A stretch of DNA of 64,000 nt from Rhizobium sp. NXC24 (GTDB lineage: Bacteria > Pseudomonadota > Alphaproteobacteria > Rhizobiales > Rhizobiaceae): contig NZ_CP024314.1 of the NCBI RefSeq assembly GCF_002944315.1, positions 682,001 to 746,000 of the forward strand, read 5' to 3'. Positions 45,262-54,009 of this stretch are shown here, in pieces; position 1 is the stretch's first letter, and every line of letters begins with the position of its first letter. The notes under the pieces are model-generated. The model ran no database searches. It saw nothing but the letters and a program-made list of their open reading frames with translations, and was not told the origin of the DNA. The position numbers and the translations under genes are program-made.

Positions 45262-46486
45262 GTTTGAGATGCCTTCCACTCAACGCTGGCTCACTCTTAT
45301 CGGCATCGGCGAGGACGGTCCAGCCGGGCTTGGCGACGATGCGAAACGTCTGATTGCTGCGGCGCCCGTCGTCTTCGGCGGCACGCGGCATATCGAACTG
45401 ATGCAGGCGCTGATCAAGGGCGAAGCGCGGAGCTGGCTGAGCCCCTTCGAGAAATCCGTTGAAGCCGTGCTGGCGCGACGCGGAATGCCGACCGTCGTTC
45501 TTGCCTCCGGCGATCCCTTCTTCTATGGCGCCGGCGCCACGCTCTCGCGGCATGTTCCGGCATCTGAGATGACCGTCATTCCGGCACCCTCTTCCTTCAG
45601 CCTTGCCGCCTCGCGCCTCGGCTGGCCTTTGCAGGACGTGACCGTTCTTTCCCTGCATGGCCGGCCGCTCAACCTCGTCCGCCCACATCTCCATCCCGGT
45701 CGCAAGATTCTTGCCCTGACGTCGGATGGTCAAGGTCCCGTCGATCTGGCGCGTCTGTTGCTGGAGAGCGGATTTGGTCAATCGACGCTGACAGTTCTCG
45801 AAGCCCTGGGTGGCCCCTGTGAGCGGGTTTCGACGCAGCGGGCGGCGGATTTCACGCTTTCCGGCATCGATGATTTGAACCTTTGCGGCATCGAAGTTGC
45901 GGCAGGCGATGGTGCTCGCATCCTGCCGTTCAGCGCCGGGCTCGATGACAGCCTGTTCGAGCATGATGGCCAGATCACCAAACGGGAAATCCGGGCAATG
46001 ACCTTGTCAGCGCTGGCGCCGCGCCATGGGGAGTTGCTGTGGGACATTGGCGCTGGCTCCGGTTCCATCGGCATTGAATGGATGCTCGCGCATCCTTCGA
46101 TGCGCGCCGTCGCCGTCGAATCTTCCAGCGAACGCGCTGCACGTATTCGCCGCAATGCGGCAAGCTTCGGCGTTCCAGGGTTTAACATCATCGAAGGACA
46201 GGCGCCGCAAGTGCTTGCCGGCCTGCCGGCACCGGATGCGATCTTCATCGGCGGGGGCGGTAGTGAAGCCGGCGTCATGGATGCGGCCATTGCCGGATTG
46301 AAAAGGGGAGGGCGGCTGGTCGCCAACGCGGTGACCACCGAGATGGAGGCTGTCCTGCTTGCCGAACATGCCCGTCGCGGCGGCTCGCTGATCCGTATCG
46401 ATATTGCCCGCGTCGCGCCCGTCGGCACGATGACAGGCTGGCGACCGGCCATGCCGGTGACGCAATGGTCCTGGGTCAAACCATAA
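45260..46486 (+). CDS. cobL: Precorrin-6Y C5,15-methyltransferase (decarboxylating) CobL
   Basis: 408 aa fusion of a CbiE-like N-terminal half (methylates C-5 and C-15; [60 protein letters not shown]) and a CbiT-like C-terminal half (decarboxylation plus methylation; [23 protein letters not shown] motif). ATG 45260 or 45269 are both possible; the first overlaps the cobK start by 2 nt head to head. It must be transcribed across inverted cobK or from a promoter inside it. 22 bp before cobM. Confidence 0.93.
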   Translation: MFEMPSTQRWLTLIGIGEDGPAGLGDDAKRLIAAAPVVFGGTRHIELMQALIKGEARSWLSPFEKSVEAVLARRGMPTVVLASGDPFFYGAGATLSRHVPASEMTVIPAPSSFSLAASRLGWPLQDVTVLSLHGRPLNLVRPHLHPGRKILALTSDGQGPVDLARLLLESGFGQSTLTVLEALGGPCERVSTQRAADFTLSGIDDLNLCGIEVAAGDGARILPFSAGLDDSLFEHDGQITKREIRAMTLSALAPRHGELLWDIGAGSGSIGIEWMLAHPSMRAVAVESSSERAARIRRNAASFGVPGFNIIEGQAPQVLAGLPAPDAIFIGGGGSEAGVMDAAIAGLKRGGRLVANAVTTEMEAVLLAEHARRGGSLIRIDIARVAPVGTMTGWRPAMPVTQWSWVKP

Positions 46487-46508
46487 AAATGAAAAACGAG
46501 GTAGCGGA

Positions 46509-47267
46509 ATGACGGTGCATTTCATCGGAGCGGGGCCCGGAGCTGCGGACCTGATCACCGTGCGCGGCAGGGACCTGATCGGCAAGTGCCCGGTCTGCCT
46601 CTATGCAGGCTCGATTGTCTCGCCCGAACTCCTGCAATATTGCCCGCCCGACGCCCGTATTGTCGACACTGCACCAATGTCGCTGGACGAAATCGAGGCC
46701 GAATATCTAAAGGCGGCGGCATCGGGCGAGGATGTCGCCCGCCTGCATTCGGGTGACCTCTCCGTGTGGAGCGCCGTCGCCGAGCAAATCCGCCGTCTGG
46801 AAAAGCACGGCATCTCCTATACACTGACCCCCGGCGTTCCCGCCTTTGCAGCGGCGGCGTCTGCGCTCGGGCGCGAGCTGACCATCCCCGCCGTCGCACA
46901 AAGCCTTGTCTTGACACGTGTTTCTGGCCGCGCTTCGCCGATGCCAAACAATGAAACGCTGGAAAAATTCGGCGCAACGGGCGCGACGCTCGCCATACAC
47001 CTGGCGATCCACGCACTCGGGCAGGTGGTCGAGGATCTGACGCCGCTTTACGGCGCGGATTGCCCGGTGGCTATCGTTGTTAAAGCCTCCTGGCCGGACG
47101 AACGCGTCCTTCGCGGCACGCTAGGCACGATCGTGGCAAAGGTGGCGGCTGAACCGATCGAACGTACGGCGTTGATTTTCGTCGGCCCATCGCTTGCCGC
47201 CAGCGATTTCCGCGAAAGCTCGCTCTATGATCCCGCCTATCAGCGCCGCTTCCGAGGCAGGGAATAA
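46509..47267 (+). CDS. cobM: Precorrin-4 C11-methyltransferase CobM
   Basis: 252 aa. Methylates C-11 of precorrin-4 to precorrin-5. Signature [20 protein letters not shown], then [40 protein letters not shown], and [20 protein letters not shown]. Last gene of the cob block; a 13-bp hairpin at 47347 separates it from the convergent isomerase gene. Confidence 0.95.
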   Translation: MTVHFIGAGPGAADLITVRGRDLIGKCPVCLYAGSIVSPELLQYCPPDARIVDTAPMSLDEIEAEYLKAAASGEDVARLHSGDLSVWSAVAEQIRRLEKHGISYTLTPGVPAFAAAASALGRELTIPAVAQSLVLTRVSGRASPMPNNETLEKFGATGATLAIHLAIHALGQVVEDLTPLYGADCPVAIVVKASWPDERVLRGTLGTIVAKVAAEPIERTALIFVGPSLAASDFRESSLYDPAYQRRFRGRE

Positions 47268-47346
47268 CGGCGGCGTGCGCTTCGGGAATTTGCATATCAT
47301 TCCGTCAGAGTATGGCTTGCATAATCGTAGGCTGCACTTGCGCGAT

Positions 47347-47378
47347 TGACCAACGAGACGCAGTGGTCTCGTTGGTCA
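47347..47378. terminator. Bidirectional hairpin between cobM and the isomerase gene
   Basis: TGACCAACGAGAC (47347-47359), loop GCAGTG, GTCTCGTTGGTCA (47366-47378): 13 bp without mismatch, between two convergent genes. No clear U-run. Confidence 0.65.
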
Positions 47379-47386
47379 CGCCGCAA

Positions 47387-48199
47387 TCAAACGTGTGCGG
47401 CCAGATATGCCATGCTTTCCTTCAAAGCTTCGACGGGTTCCTTCAGCGCGTGCACATCCGGCGCAAAGGGCTCGAAGGAGAAGGGGCCGGCATAGCCGGC
47501 GGACAATAGCGCCCGCATCTGTCCGACATTGTCAAGACGGTCGCTGGCGTTGACCAGGACACGATGCGGATCGCGCATATCGGCAACCGAGACAGCGGAA
47601 TCGCTGACGCCGGAGATATGAACCAGGCCGGTGAGTTCCGGGAAAATCGCCGTCTCGCCAGCGAGATGATGATGGAAGGTGTCGTGAACAAGACGGAAGG
47701 TCGATTGCGCGCCAAGCTTTTCGATCTCAGCGGCGGCTTCGGTCTTCGAGCGCAATGAGCAGATCTCGAAGCCAAGCGGTTCCACCAGGCCAATGATCCC
47801 AGCGGCATCCAGCATCGGCTTCAGCGCCGTCAACGCCGTTTCGAGGTTCTGCCTGCGCGCCTCAGGCTCCCTGCCGCTGCCGTCGTTGACGGGGACAAGC
47901 ACCAGCGCTTTTGCGCCGCAATCCCGCGCATAGCCGATGAGTTCTGCCGCTTCCGTGGCGCGTGCCTCGTTCCACTCGTTGAAACGCTGCAGCGCGTTGA
48001 TCGAAATGATCGTCAGCCCATGACGCGCCGCAAGATCTTTGACCGCTGCTGCCGGTGTGCCGTCCAGAATCGCATTGCCGGCCAAATCATTGCGAATTTC
48101 GACGCTGTCGATGCCGAGTGTTTTCGCCGCGGAAAAGAACGATTCCAGGCTGAGGGACGGCGCACACATATGATTGAGCGCGAAACGAATGGAACTCAT
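47387..48199 (-). CDS. TIM-barrel sugar isomerase/epimerase, IolI-like (2-keto-myo-inositol isomerase type)
   Basis: 270 aa, AP-endonuclease-2-type barrel. Metal-site blocks: VEIRNDLAGN, LVEPLGFEICSL (Glu), LVHDTFHHHLAGE (Asp/His pair) and FSFEPFAPDVHAL (C-terminal Glu). The opening SIRFALNHMCAPSLSLESFF is what I know from proteins annotated as 2-keto-myo-inositol isomerase in rhizobia. It would interconvert keto-inositols; MocC/IolE-type function is a second option. ATG at 48199 is preferred (AGGAGG 10 bp before); 48208 is possible. It lies downstream of the LacI gene with an operator copy between them. Confidence 0.78.
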   Translation of the reverse strand: MSSIRFALNHMCAPSLSLESFFSAAKTLGIDSVEIRNDLAGNAILDGTPAAAVKDLAARHGLTIISINALQRFNEWNEARATEAAELIGYARDCGAKALVLVPVNDGSGREPEARRQNLETALTALKPMLDAAGIIGLVEPLGFEICSLRSKTEAAAEIEKLGAQSTFRLVHDTFHHHLAGETAIFPELTGLVHISGVSDSAVSVADMRDPHRVLVNASDRLDNVGQMRALLSAGYAGPFSFEPFAPDVHALKEPVEALKESMAYLAAHV

Positions 48200-48345
48200 G
48201 ACAGGCATTCCTCCTCTTAGTCGCCGGCCCGACAGGACGTCGATCGACCGTGCGTTTTCAGGAAATGACTATCGACAATCACGCGGCCGATCCACAGGCG
48301 AGCACCGGCTTCCTCCATCATCCATGATAGAAATATTCTGGCCGA

Positions 48346-48361
48346 TGATGGGATTCCATCA
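48346..48361. promoter_or_regulatory. LacI operator upstream of the isomerase gene
   Basis: TGATGGGATTCCATCA: 14 of 16 symmetric, the same half-site (ATTCCATCA) as the palindrome at 49438. It lies about 150 bp before the isomerase start and just after the lacI stop. Confidence 0.6.
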
Positions 48362-48367
48362 CATCCG

Positions 48368-49396
48368 CTAGATATTTTCCGAAACAAAAATGTCGAAGGG
48401 CAAGAAGGATTGCCCCGGCATTGCCGCTTCGCCGCGTTCGATGGCACCGATCATCAAATCCATGAGTTCCTTGCAGAGCGAAGGGAGAGGGGTGCCGATA
48501 ACCATGGTAACGACATCGTCAGCGAGTGCCGCCTTCGATTCCGGTGTCAGCTCGTTGACGACGACGATCAGCTTGCCGGCAAGCCCTTCCTCGCGAATGG
48601 CGGAAATCGCCCCTTCCATGCCGCCGCCACAGACATAAAAGCCGATGAGATCGGGATGTTTCTGCAGCAGGTTGAGCGTTGCCTCATGGGTGATTTCCGC
48701 CGTGTCCAGATTGATCAGCGTATCCAGCACCTCGAAATCCAGGGCGTTCTCGCGAAAATAGGAGCGAAAGCCAATCTCGCGCAGTTCATGCCCGTGAAAG
48801 CGATGGCTTCCGACGAAGCAGGCGACCTTGCCTGGATGGCGGGCAGATCGGGCGATCGTCCAGGCGGCGGTGCGCCCGACCTTGCGATTGTCGACGCCAA
48901 CATAGGTTTCGCGAACACCTGTCGCGAAATCGGAGAGCAGGGAAAAGACCGGGATGCCTTTTTCCTTCAGCTCCTCTATTGCCGTCGTCACGGCAGGGTA
49001 ATCCGGCGCAACCAGGGCGATCGCCTGGCTCCGCGCCGCCATAGCTTTCAACTTCTCGACAATTGCCGTCGGGGTCGATGCGGCGACGAAATCGATATGT
49101 GCATGGACGCGCGCGGTTGCGAGCGCCTGTGCCGCCGCGCCGATCTCCTTGGCAAACGACTGATAGAAGGGCTGGGACGGTTTCTGCAGCAGGAACCCCA
49201 ATCGATATTGGGGTAGATCCTCAAAGACACGCTGCCGCAGCAAGCCCACGGCATGGTAGCCGATCGATTGTGCTGCCTCGTAGACGCGCTTAGCGGTCTC
49301 CTCCCGGACGCGATGACGTCCGTTCAGCACGCGGTCGATGGTTGCGACGCTGACGCCGGAAGCCTTAGCAAGATCAGCGATGGTTGGTCTGCGCAT
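48368..49396 (-). CDS. LacI-family regulator of the moc/isomerase genes
   Basis: 342 aa. HTH IADLAKASGVSVATIDRVLN with hinge VGLLRQRVFEDLPQ; ligand domain LGFLLQKPSQPFYQSFAKEI, ALVAPDYPAVTTAIEELKEK, YVGVDNRKVGRTAAWTIARS, GFYVCGGGMEGAISAIREEG. The VATIDRVLNGR form and the TorR-like ligand domain place it with regulators of inositol/rhizopine-type genes. It sits between the isomerase gene and the divergent mocD gene, with matching operators on both sides, so it probably controls both and itself. Confidence 0.9.
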   Translation of the reverse strand: MRRPTIADLAKASGVSVATIDRVLNGRHRVREETAKRVYEAAQSIGYHAVGLLRQRVFEDLPQYRLGFLLQKPSQPFYQSFAKEIGAAAQALATARVHAHIDFVAASTPTAIVEKLKAMAARSQAIALVAPDYPAVTTAIEELKEKGIPVFSLLSDFATGVRETYVGVDNRKVGRTAAWTIARSARHPGKVACFVGSHRFHGHELREIGFRSYFRENALDFEVLDTLINLDTAEITHEATLNLLQKHPDLIGFYVCGGGMEGAISAIREEGLAGKLIVVVNELTPESKAALADDVVTMVIGTPLPSLCKELMDLMIGAIERGEAAMPGQSFLPFDIFVSENI

Positions 49397-49437
49397 GGAT
49401 GGTCCTGAGGTATTCCATCATGAATGAGATGGGCGGT

Positions 49438-49462
49438 TGATGGAATATGATAGATTCCATCA
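49438..49462. promoter_or_regulatory. LacI operator in the lacI-mocD divergent promoter region
   Basis: TGATGGAAT, 7-bp spacer, ATTCCATCA: perfect 9-bp arms. A further half-site ATTCCATCA lies at 49412-49420, 42 bp away (about four helical turns), closer to lacI. Confidence 0.75.
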
Positions 49463-49546
49463 TCGTTGCATTGAGGCAAGCAAAAACTCGACCTATCATT
49501 CCTGTCATCAGGTGCGGCGCGCTGGTGTGCGTCGCGGGAGGCAGGA

Positions 49547-50632
49547 ATGAGCGAGAGAGTGAAGCGTGATTACAGCCTGCTTGGCCCCAGCAGCCGGCTG
49601 GCGGTCGAAACCGGACTGGCGGCGGCGGAGTGGTATCATACCGAGATTGCCCGCAAGGAGATGAAGGCGCTGATGCAGCGCTCCGATGCGGCCGCCATCC
49701 GCGACACGATCATCTGGCTCGGCAGCATGGCGATCCTCGCCGGCCTTGGCATCTTTTTCTGGGGCTCCTGGCTTTGTGTCCCCTTCTTCCTGGCTTACGG
49801 CGTGCTTTACGGTTCGGCCTCTGATAGCCGCTGGCACGAATGCGGCCATGGCACGGCGTTCAAGACCCGCTGGATGAACGATGCGGTCTACGAGATCGCC
49901 TGCTTCATGATCATGCGCAATCCGGTGACCTGGCGCTGGAGCCATACCCGCCATCACACCGACACCGTCATCGTCGGCCGCGATCCGGAGATCGCCGTCA
50001 TGCGGCCGCCGGATCTCGTGCGCCTGGTCCTGAACTTCTTCGGCATCGTCGATGTTTTCTATGCGATGCTCGACATGGTCCGCAATGCCTTCGGCATCAT
50101 CAGCGCCACGGAGAAGACCTTCATTCCCGAGATGGAGCAGCCGAAGGCGATCCGTATCGCCCGCATCTGGAGCCTCATCTATATCGCCACGATTGCCGCC
50201 GCTATTGCCATGGGCTCGCTCTTGCCGCTGGTGCTGATCGGCCTGCCGCGGCTCTATGGCGCCTGGCATCATGTGCTGACCGGCCTGTTGCAGCATGGCG
50301 GGCTTGCCGACAATGTCATCGACCACCGGCTGAACAGCCGCACGGTGCTGATGAACCCGGTAAGCCGCTTCATCTATTGGAACATGAACTACCATGTCGA
50401 ACACCACATGTTCCCGATGGTGCCCTATCATGCGCTGCCGAAGCTGCATGCGATGATCAAACACGATCTGCCGCGACCCAATCCGTCGATCTGGTCGGGC
50501 TACCGCGAGATGATCCCGGCCTTCCTGCGACAGTTGCGCAACGAGGATTATTTCCTGAAGCGCGACCTGCCGCCGACGGCGAGGCCCTATCGCGAGGAAT
50601 TCCACACCGGGCTTGCCGAAGCGGCACAATAA
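49547..50632 (+). CDS. mocD: MocD-type membrane di-iron oxygenase (fatty-acid-desaturase fold)
   Basis: 361 aa. Four His clusters of membrane di-iron enzymes: HECGH (97-101), HTRHH (133-137), HH...QH (241-250) and HVEHH (283-287), with TMs at about 55-90 and 207-235. In rhizopine users MocD acts with MocE and MocF to remove the O-methyl group of 3-O-methyl-scyllo-inosamine; here the substrate is inferred only. It starts a tight run mocD-mocE-mocF-panB-like-purU-folD. GGGAGGCAGGA lies just before the ATG. No mocA, mocB or mocC gene is in the window, apart from the inositol-type isomerase. Confidence 0.85.
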   Translation: MSERVKRDYSLLGPSSRLAVETGLAAAEWYHTEIARKEMKALMQRSDAAAIRDTIIWLGSMAILAGLGIFFWGSWLCVPFFLAYGVLYGSASDSRWHECGHGTAFKTRWMNDAVYEIACFMIMRNPVTWRWSHTRHHTDTVIVGRDPEIAVMRPPDLVRLVLNFFGIVDVFYAMLDMVRNAFGIISATEKTFIPEMEQPKAIRIARIWSLIYIATIAAAIAMGSLLPLVLIGLPRLYGAWHHVLTGLLQHGGLADNVIDHRLNSRTVLMNPVSRFIYWNMNYHVEHHMFPMVPYHALPKLHAMIKHDLPRPNPSIWSGYREMIPAFLRQLRNEDYFLKRDLPPTARPYREEFHTGLAEAAQ

Positions 50633-50691
50633 CCGCAGGCAACAACCGCAGCCAGAACGGCATATACAACGGCACATACAGGGAGGCAGGA

Positions 50692-51006
50692 ATGAGCGGC
50701 AACTGGATTAAGGTCTGTGCGGCGGATGCGATCGACGAGGAGGACGTCATGCGCTTCGACCATGGCGGCAAGACCTTCGCCATCTATCGCAGTCCGGAAG
50801 ACGACTATTTTGCCACCGACGGCCTGTGCACGCACGAGCAGGTCCATCTTGCCGACGGGCTGGTGATGGACAACATCATCGAATGTCCCAAGCACAACGG
50901 CCGCTTCGACTATCGCACCGGCGAGGCCAAGGGCGCCCCCGTCTGCGTCAACCTCAAAACCTATCCCGTCAAGGTCGAAAACGGCACTGTGTTCATTGCG
51001 CTATAA
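50692..51006 (+). CDS. mocE: MocE-type Rieske [2Fe-2S] ferredoxin
   Basis: 104 aa, a stand-alone Rieske ferredoxin. Cluster ligands Cys46-His48 (CTHEQVHLADG) and Cys65-His68 (CPKHNGRFD). It carries electrons from the MocF flavoprotein to the MocD oxygenase. ATG at 50692 follows GGGAGGCAGGA. 59 bp after mocD, 10 bp before mocF. The same family serves as component in naphthalene-type dioxygenases, but the neighbours decide for MocE. Confidence 0.9.
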   Translation: MSGNWIKVCAADAIDEEDVMRFDHGGKTFAIYRSPEDDYFATDGLCTHEQVHLADGLVMDNIIECPKHNGRFDYRTGEAKGAPVCVNLKTYPVKVENGTVFIAL

Positions 51007-51016
51007 GGGGAAAGCC

Positions 51017-52243
51017 ATGCTGCATTTCGTTATTATCGGGGCTGGAGAGTGCGGCGCCCGCGCCGCCTTTGCGCTCAGGGAAAAGGGCTTTAACGGTGAC
51101 ATCACACTGATCGGCGCCGAGCCGGTTGCGCCCTATGAACGTCCGCCACTGTCGAAGGAGGGACTTGTCCTCGCGCATGAGCCGAAGTTCGTGGCCGCCT
51201 TGGAACGCTATGCCGACCAGCGCATCGACCTTCGGCTCGCCACGCATGCGACCGACATCGATCCGATCGGCAAGGTGGTCACACTCTCGGACGGAGAGCA
51301 ACTTAGCTACGACAAACTGTTGCTGGCGACCGGCGCATCTGCGCGCAGCTTTCCCGGCATTGTGGGAACCGGCGAGCGCATTCGCATGCTCCGCACCCAT
51401 GCCGATGCCACGGGGCTGCGGCCGGCGCTTCTCCCCGGCCGCCATAGCGCCATCATCGGCGGCGGTTTTATCGGTCTCGAGCTGGCGGCGACGGCGCGCA
51501 AGCTTGGCGCCGATGTCACCGTGATCGAAGGCCTGCCGCGCGTCCTGAAACGGGGCGTGCCGGAAGCGGTTGCCGAGGTGATAACCCAACGTCATCGGGA
51601 CGAAGGCGTCGATATCCGCTGCGGCGAGACCATTGTGGCAGTGGAGGAAGCTGCGACCGGTGCGATTGTTCGCCTGGGCGATGGGCAGGAACTCTCCGCC
51701 GATCTCGTGCTCATCGGCATCGGTGCTCAACCGAATGTCGCGCTCGCCGAGAAAGCGGGTCTTGCGGTCGACAACGGCATTGCCGTCAACGAGCGGCTGG
51801 AAACCTCTGGAGCCGATATCTACGCCGCAGGCGATTGCTGCTCCTTTCCGCTGGCACTTTATGGCGGGCGGCGGGTTCGCCTGGAATCCTGGCGCAACGC
51901 ACAGGAACAGGGAACTTTGGCTGCGGCCAATTTGCTGGGCGCGGGGGACAGCATCTCGGCCGTGCCGTGGTTCTGGTCCGATCAATATGATCTGACGCTG
52001 CAAATTGCCGGCCTTGCCGATGGCGCGACGACGATGCTGAGGCGTGACCTTGGCGAAGGAGCCTTCATCCTCTTCCATCTCGATGAGACCGGCCGGCTGC
52101 TGGCGGCCAGCGGCATCGGTCGCGGCAATGCCGTCGCCCGCGATATTCGTCTCGCCGAAATGCTGATTGCCGCCCGCGCTCATCCCGATCCGGAAGCGCT
52201 GACGGCGAGCCATGTCAAACTCAAATCGCTTCTTGCCGCGTGA
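51017..52243 (+). CDS. mocF: MocF-type FAD/NADH ferredoxin reductase
   Basis: 408 aa, the usual length for Rieske-system reductases. FAD site VIIGAGECGARAAFAL at the N-terminus, PYERPPLSKEGL, NADH site SAIIGGGFIGLELAATARKL, and a second FAD-binding block DIYAAGDCCSFP. C-terminal reductase domain follows. ATG at 51017 follows GGGGAAAG. Feeds electrons from NADH to MocE. Ends 25 bp before the PanB-like gene. Confidence 0.9.
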   Translation: MLHFVIIGAGECGARAAFALREKGFNGDITLIGAEPVAPYERPPLSKEGLVLAHEPKFVAALERYADQRIDLRLATHATDIDPIGKVVTLSDGEQLSYDKLLLATGASARSFPGIVGTGERIRMLRTHADATGLRPALLPGRHSAIIGGGFIGLELAATARKLGADVTVIEGLPRVLKRGVPEAVAEVITQRHRDEGVDIRCGETIVAVEEAATGAIVRLGDGQELSADLVLIGIGAQPNVALAEKAGLAVDNGIAVNERLETSGADIYAAGDCCSFPLALYGGRRVRLESWRNAQEQGTLAAANLLGAGDSISAVPWFWSDQYDLTLQIAGLADGATTMLRRDLGEGAFILFHLDETGRLLAASGIGRGNAVARDIRLAEMLIAARAHPDPEALTASHVKLKSLLAA

Positions 52244-52268
52244 AGAGCCCTTACCCCAGGAGTTTCCA

Positions 52269-53075
52269 ATGAAGAAACATAATCGTGCAACGGTCGCCGA
52301 CCTGCTGGCGCTCAAAGGACAGCGGCAGCTCACCATGTTGCGCGTCACCTCGCTGGAGGAAGCCGAAGCGGCGGAAAAGGCCGGGATTGATATGCTTTCC
52401 GTACCGCCGGCGCTGCTTGGCCCCGTATTCCGCGAGGCTGCTCCGAGCCCCTTTGCTGTTCCTGGCCTCGAATATGGCGATTACGTCTCGGCGGAAGAGT
52501 ACATGCGGGAGGCGTTCAGGGCGCTGAAGGCCGGTGGCGACGCCGTTTATTGCGCCGCCGGGCTGCAAACGATTCGGCGGATGCGCGAAGAGGGCATTCC
52601 GGTCTGCGGCCATGTCGGCCTCATTCCGTCTAAGGCGACCTGGACGGGTGGCTTTCGCGCCGTCGGCAAGACCGCGGCAAGCGCTTTCGAGATCTGGCGC
52701 CAAACCAAGGCACTGGAAGAGGCGGGCGCCTTTGCGGCGGAGATTGAAGTCGTGCCTGGCGATGTCGCTTCCGCGATCAGCGCGAACACATCGATGCTGA
52801 TGATTTCCATGGGTGCCGGAAGCGGATGCGATGCCCAATATCTCTTTGCCGACGATGTGCTGGGCAGTAATCGCGGTCATAGGCCGCGTCACGCCAAGGT
52901 GTATCGCGATTTTGCGGCCGAATATGACCGGCTGCAGAATGAACGCACCGCCGCTTTCAAGGAATTTGCCGAGGACGTTCGCTCGGGCGCCTATCCGGCA
53001 AAAGGGCATCTCGTCGCAATCGACGAAGGGGAGCTACAGGCGTTTCTCCGGCTGCTTTCCGAAGGCGGTCGATAA
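52269..53075 (+). CDS. PanB-family protein (ketopantoate hydroxymethyltransferase paralogue) lacking metal ligands
   Basis: 268 aa TIM barrel. Clear PanB likeness in the middle and C-terminus: RRMREEGIPVCGHVGLIPSK (PanB PVCGHLGLTPQ), EAGAFAAEIEVVPGDVASAI (PanB ECVPVELA, catalytic Glu kept) and RRPRHAKVYRDF-like C-terminal region. However, the VGDSLG metal Asp is replaced (LSVPPALLG), and the second Asp and the Lys/Glu of the MVKIEGG strand are also changed (AVYCAAG). So it is unlikely to make ketopantoate. PanB uses 5,10-methylene-tetrahydrofolate, and its neighbours are purU and folD; a C1-handling or aldol role is a reasonable guess. CAGGAG precedes ATG 52269. Confidence 0.8.
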   Translation: MKKHNRATVADLLALKGQRQLTMLRVTSLEEAEAAEKAGIDMLSVPPALLGPVFREAAPSPFAVPGLEYGDYVSAEEYMREAFRALKAGGDAVYCAAGLQTIRRMREEGIPVCGHVGLIPSKATWTGGFRAVGKTAASAFEIWRQTKALEEAGAFAAEIEVVPGDVASAISANTSMLMISMGAGSGCDAQYLFADDVLGSNRGHRPRHAKVYRDFAAEYDRLQNERTAAFKEFAEDVRSGAYPAKGHLVAIDEGELQAFLRLLSEGGR

Positions 53076-53121
53076 CGCCATAGGTGGCGTTTCATGATTT
53101 TTTCCAATCGGACGACATAAG

Positions 53122-54006
53122 ATGAAAAATTTCGTACTGACCGTATCCTGCAAATCGACGCGCGGGATCGTTGCGGCGATAGCGAATTATCTGGCCGACC
53201 AGGGCTGCAATATCGTCGACTCCAGCCAGTTCGACGATCTCGATACCGGCAAGTTCTTCATGCGGGTCTCCTTCATCTCCGAGGAAGGGGTCAAGCAGGA
53301 GGCGCTGGTCGAAGGTTTCAAGCCGGTCGCCGAGAAATTCGAGATGGATGCCGAGATCTATGATGCCCAGAAGCGCATGAAGGTGCTCTTGATGGTGTCG
53401 CGCTTCGGCCATTGCCTCAACGACCTGCTGTATCGCTGGAAGATCGGCGCGCTGCCGATCGACATCGTCGGCGTCGTCTCCAACCATTTCGATTACCAGA
53501 AGGTGGTCGTCAACCACGATATCCCCTTCCACCACATCAAGGTGACGAAGGACAACAAGCCGCAGGCCGAAGCGCAACTGCTGGACCTCGTCGAGCAGAC
53601 CGGCACCGAACTGATCGTGCTCGCCCGCTACATGCAGGTGCTGTCGGACGCCATGTGCAAGAAGATGTCGGGCAAGATCATCAACATCCACCATTCCTTC
53701 CTGCCGAGCTTCAAGGGCGCCAACCCGTACAAGCAGGCCTATGAGCGCGGCGTCAAGCTGATCGGGGCGACGGCGCATTACGTCACCGGCGATCTCGATG
53801 AAGGTCCGATCATCGAGCAGGACACGGCCCGCATCACGCATGCGCAGTCGGCCGAGGATTATGTCTCGATCGGCCGCGATGTCGAAAGCCAGGTACTGGC
53901 GCGGGCCATCCATGCCCACATCCACTACCGCACCTTCCTCAACGGCAACCGCACCATCGTCTTCCCGGCAAGCCCCGGAAGCTATGCCTCGGAGCGGATG
54001 GGGTAG
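53122..54006 (+). CDS. purU: Formyltetrahydrofolate deformylase PurU
   Basis: 294 aa. Hydrolyses 10-formyl-tetrahydrofolate to formate and tetrahydrofolate, freeing the folate carrier. N-terminal ACT domain (1-80: VLTVSCKSTRGIVAAIANYL) and a C-terminal formyltransferase-fold domain with RYMQVLSDAM, NIHHSFLPSF (catalytic His) and GATAHYVTGDLDEGPIIEQD (catalytic Asp). Next gene folD begins 3 bp later. With an oxygenase that would release a C1 unit, PurU makes an outlet for excess formyl-folate. Confidence 0.95.
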   Translation: MKNFVLTVSCKSTRGIVAAIANYLADQGCNIVDSSQFDDLDTGKFFMRVSFISEEGVKQEALVEGFKPVAEKFEMDAEIYDAQKRMKVLLMVSRFGHCLNDLLYRWKIGALPIDIVGVVSNHFDYQKVVVNHDIPFHHIKVTKDNKPQAEAQLLDLVEQTGTELIVLARYMQVLSDAMCKKMSGKIINIHHSFLPSFKGANPYKQAYERGVKLIGATAHYVTGDLDEGPIIEQDTARITHAQSAEDYVSIGRDVESQVLARAIHAHIHYRTFLNGNRTIVFPASPGSYASERMG

Positions 54007-54009
54007 GCG

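Noticed and set aside
52269..53075. Calling this gene a true panB (pantothenate synthesis)
   Set aside because: The metal Asp and Lys/Glu residues of PanB are replaced and no panC or other pantothenate gene adjoins.
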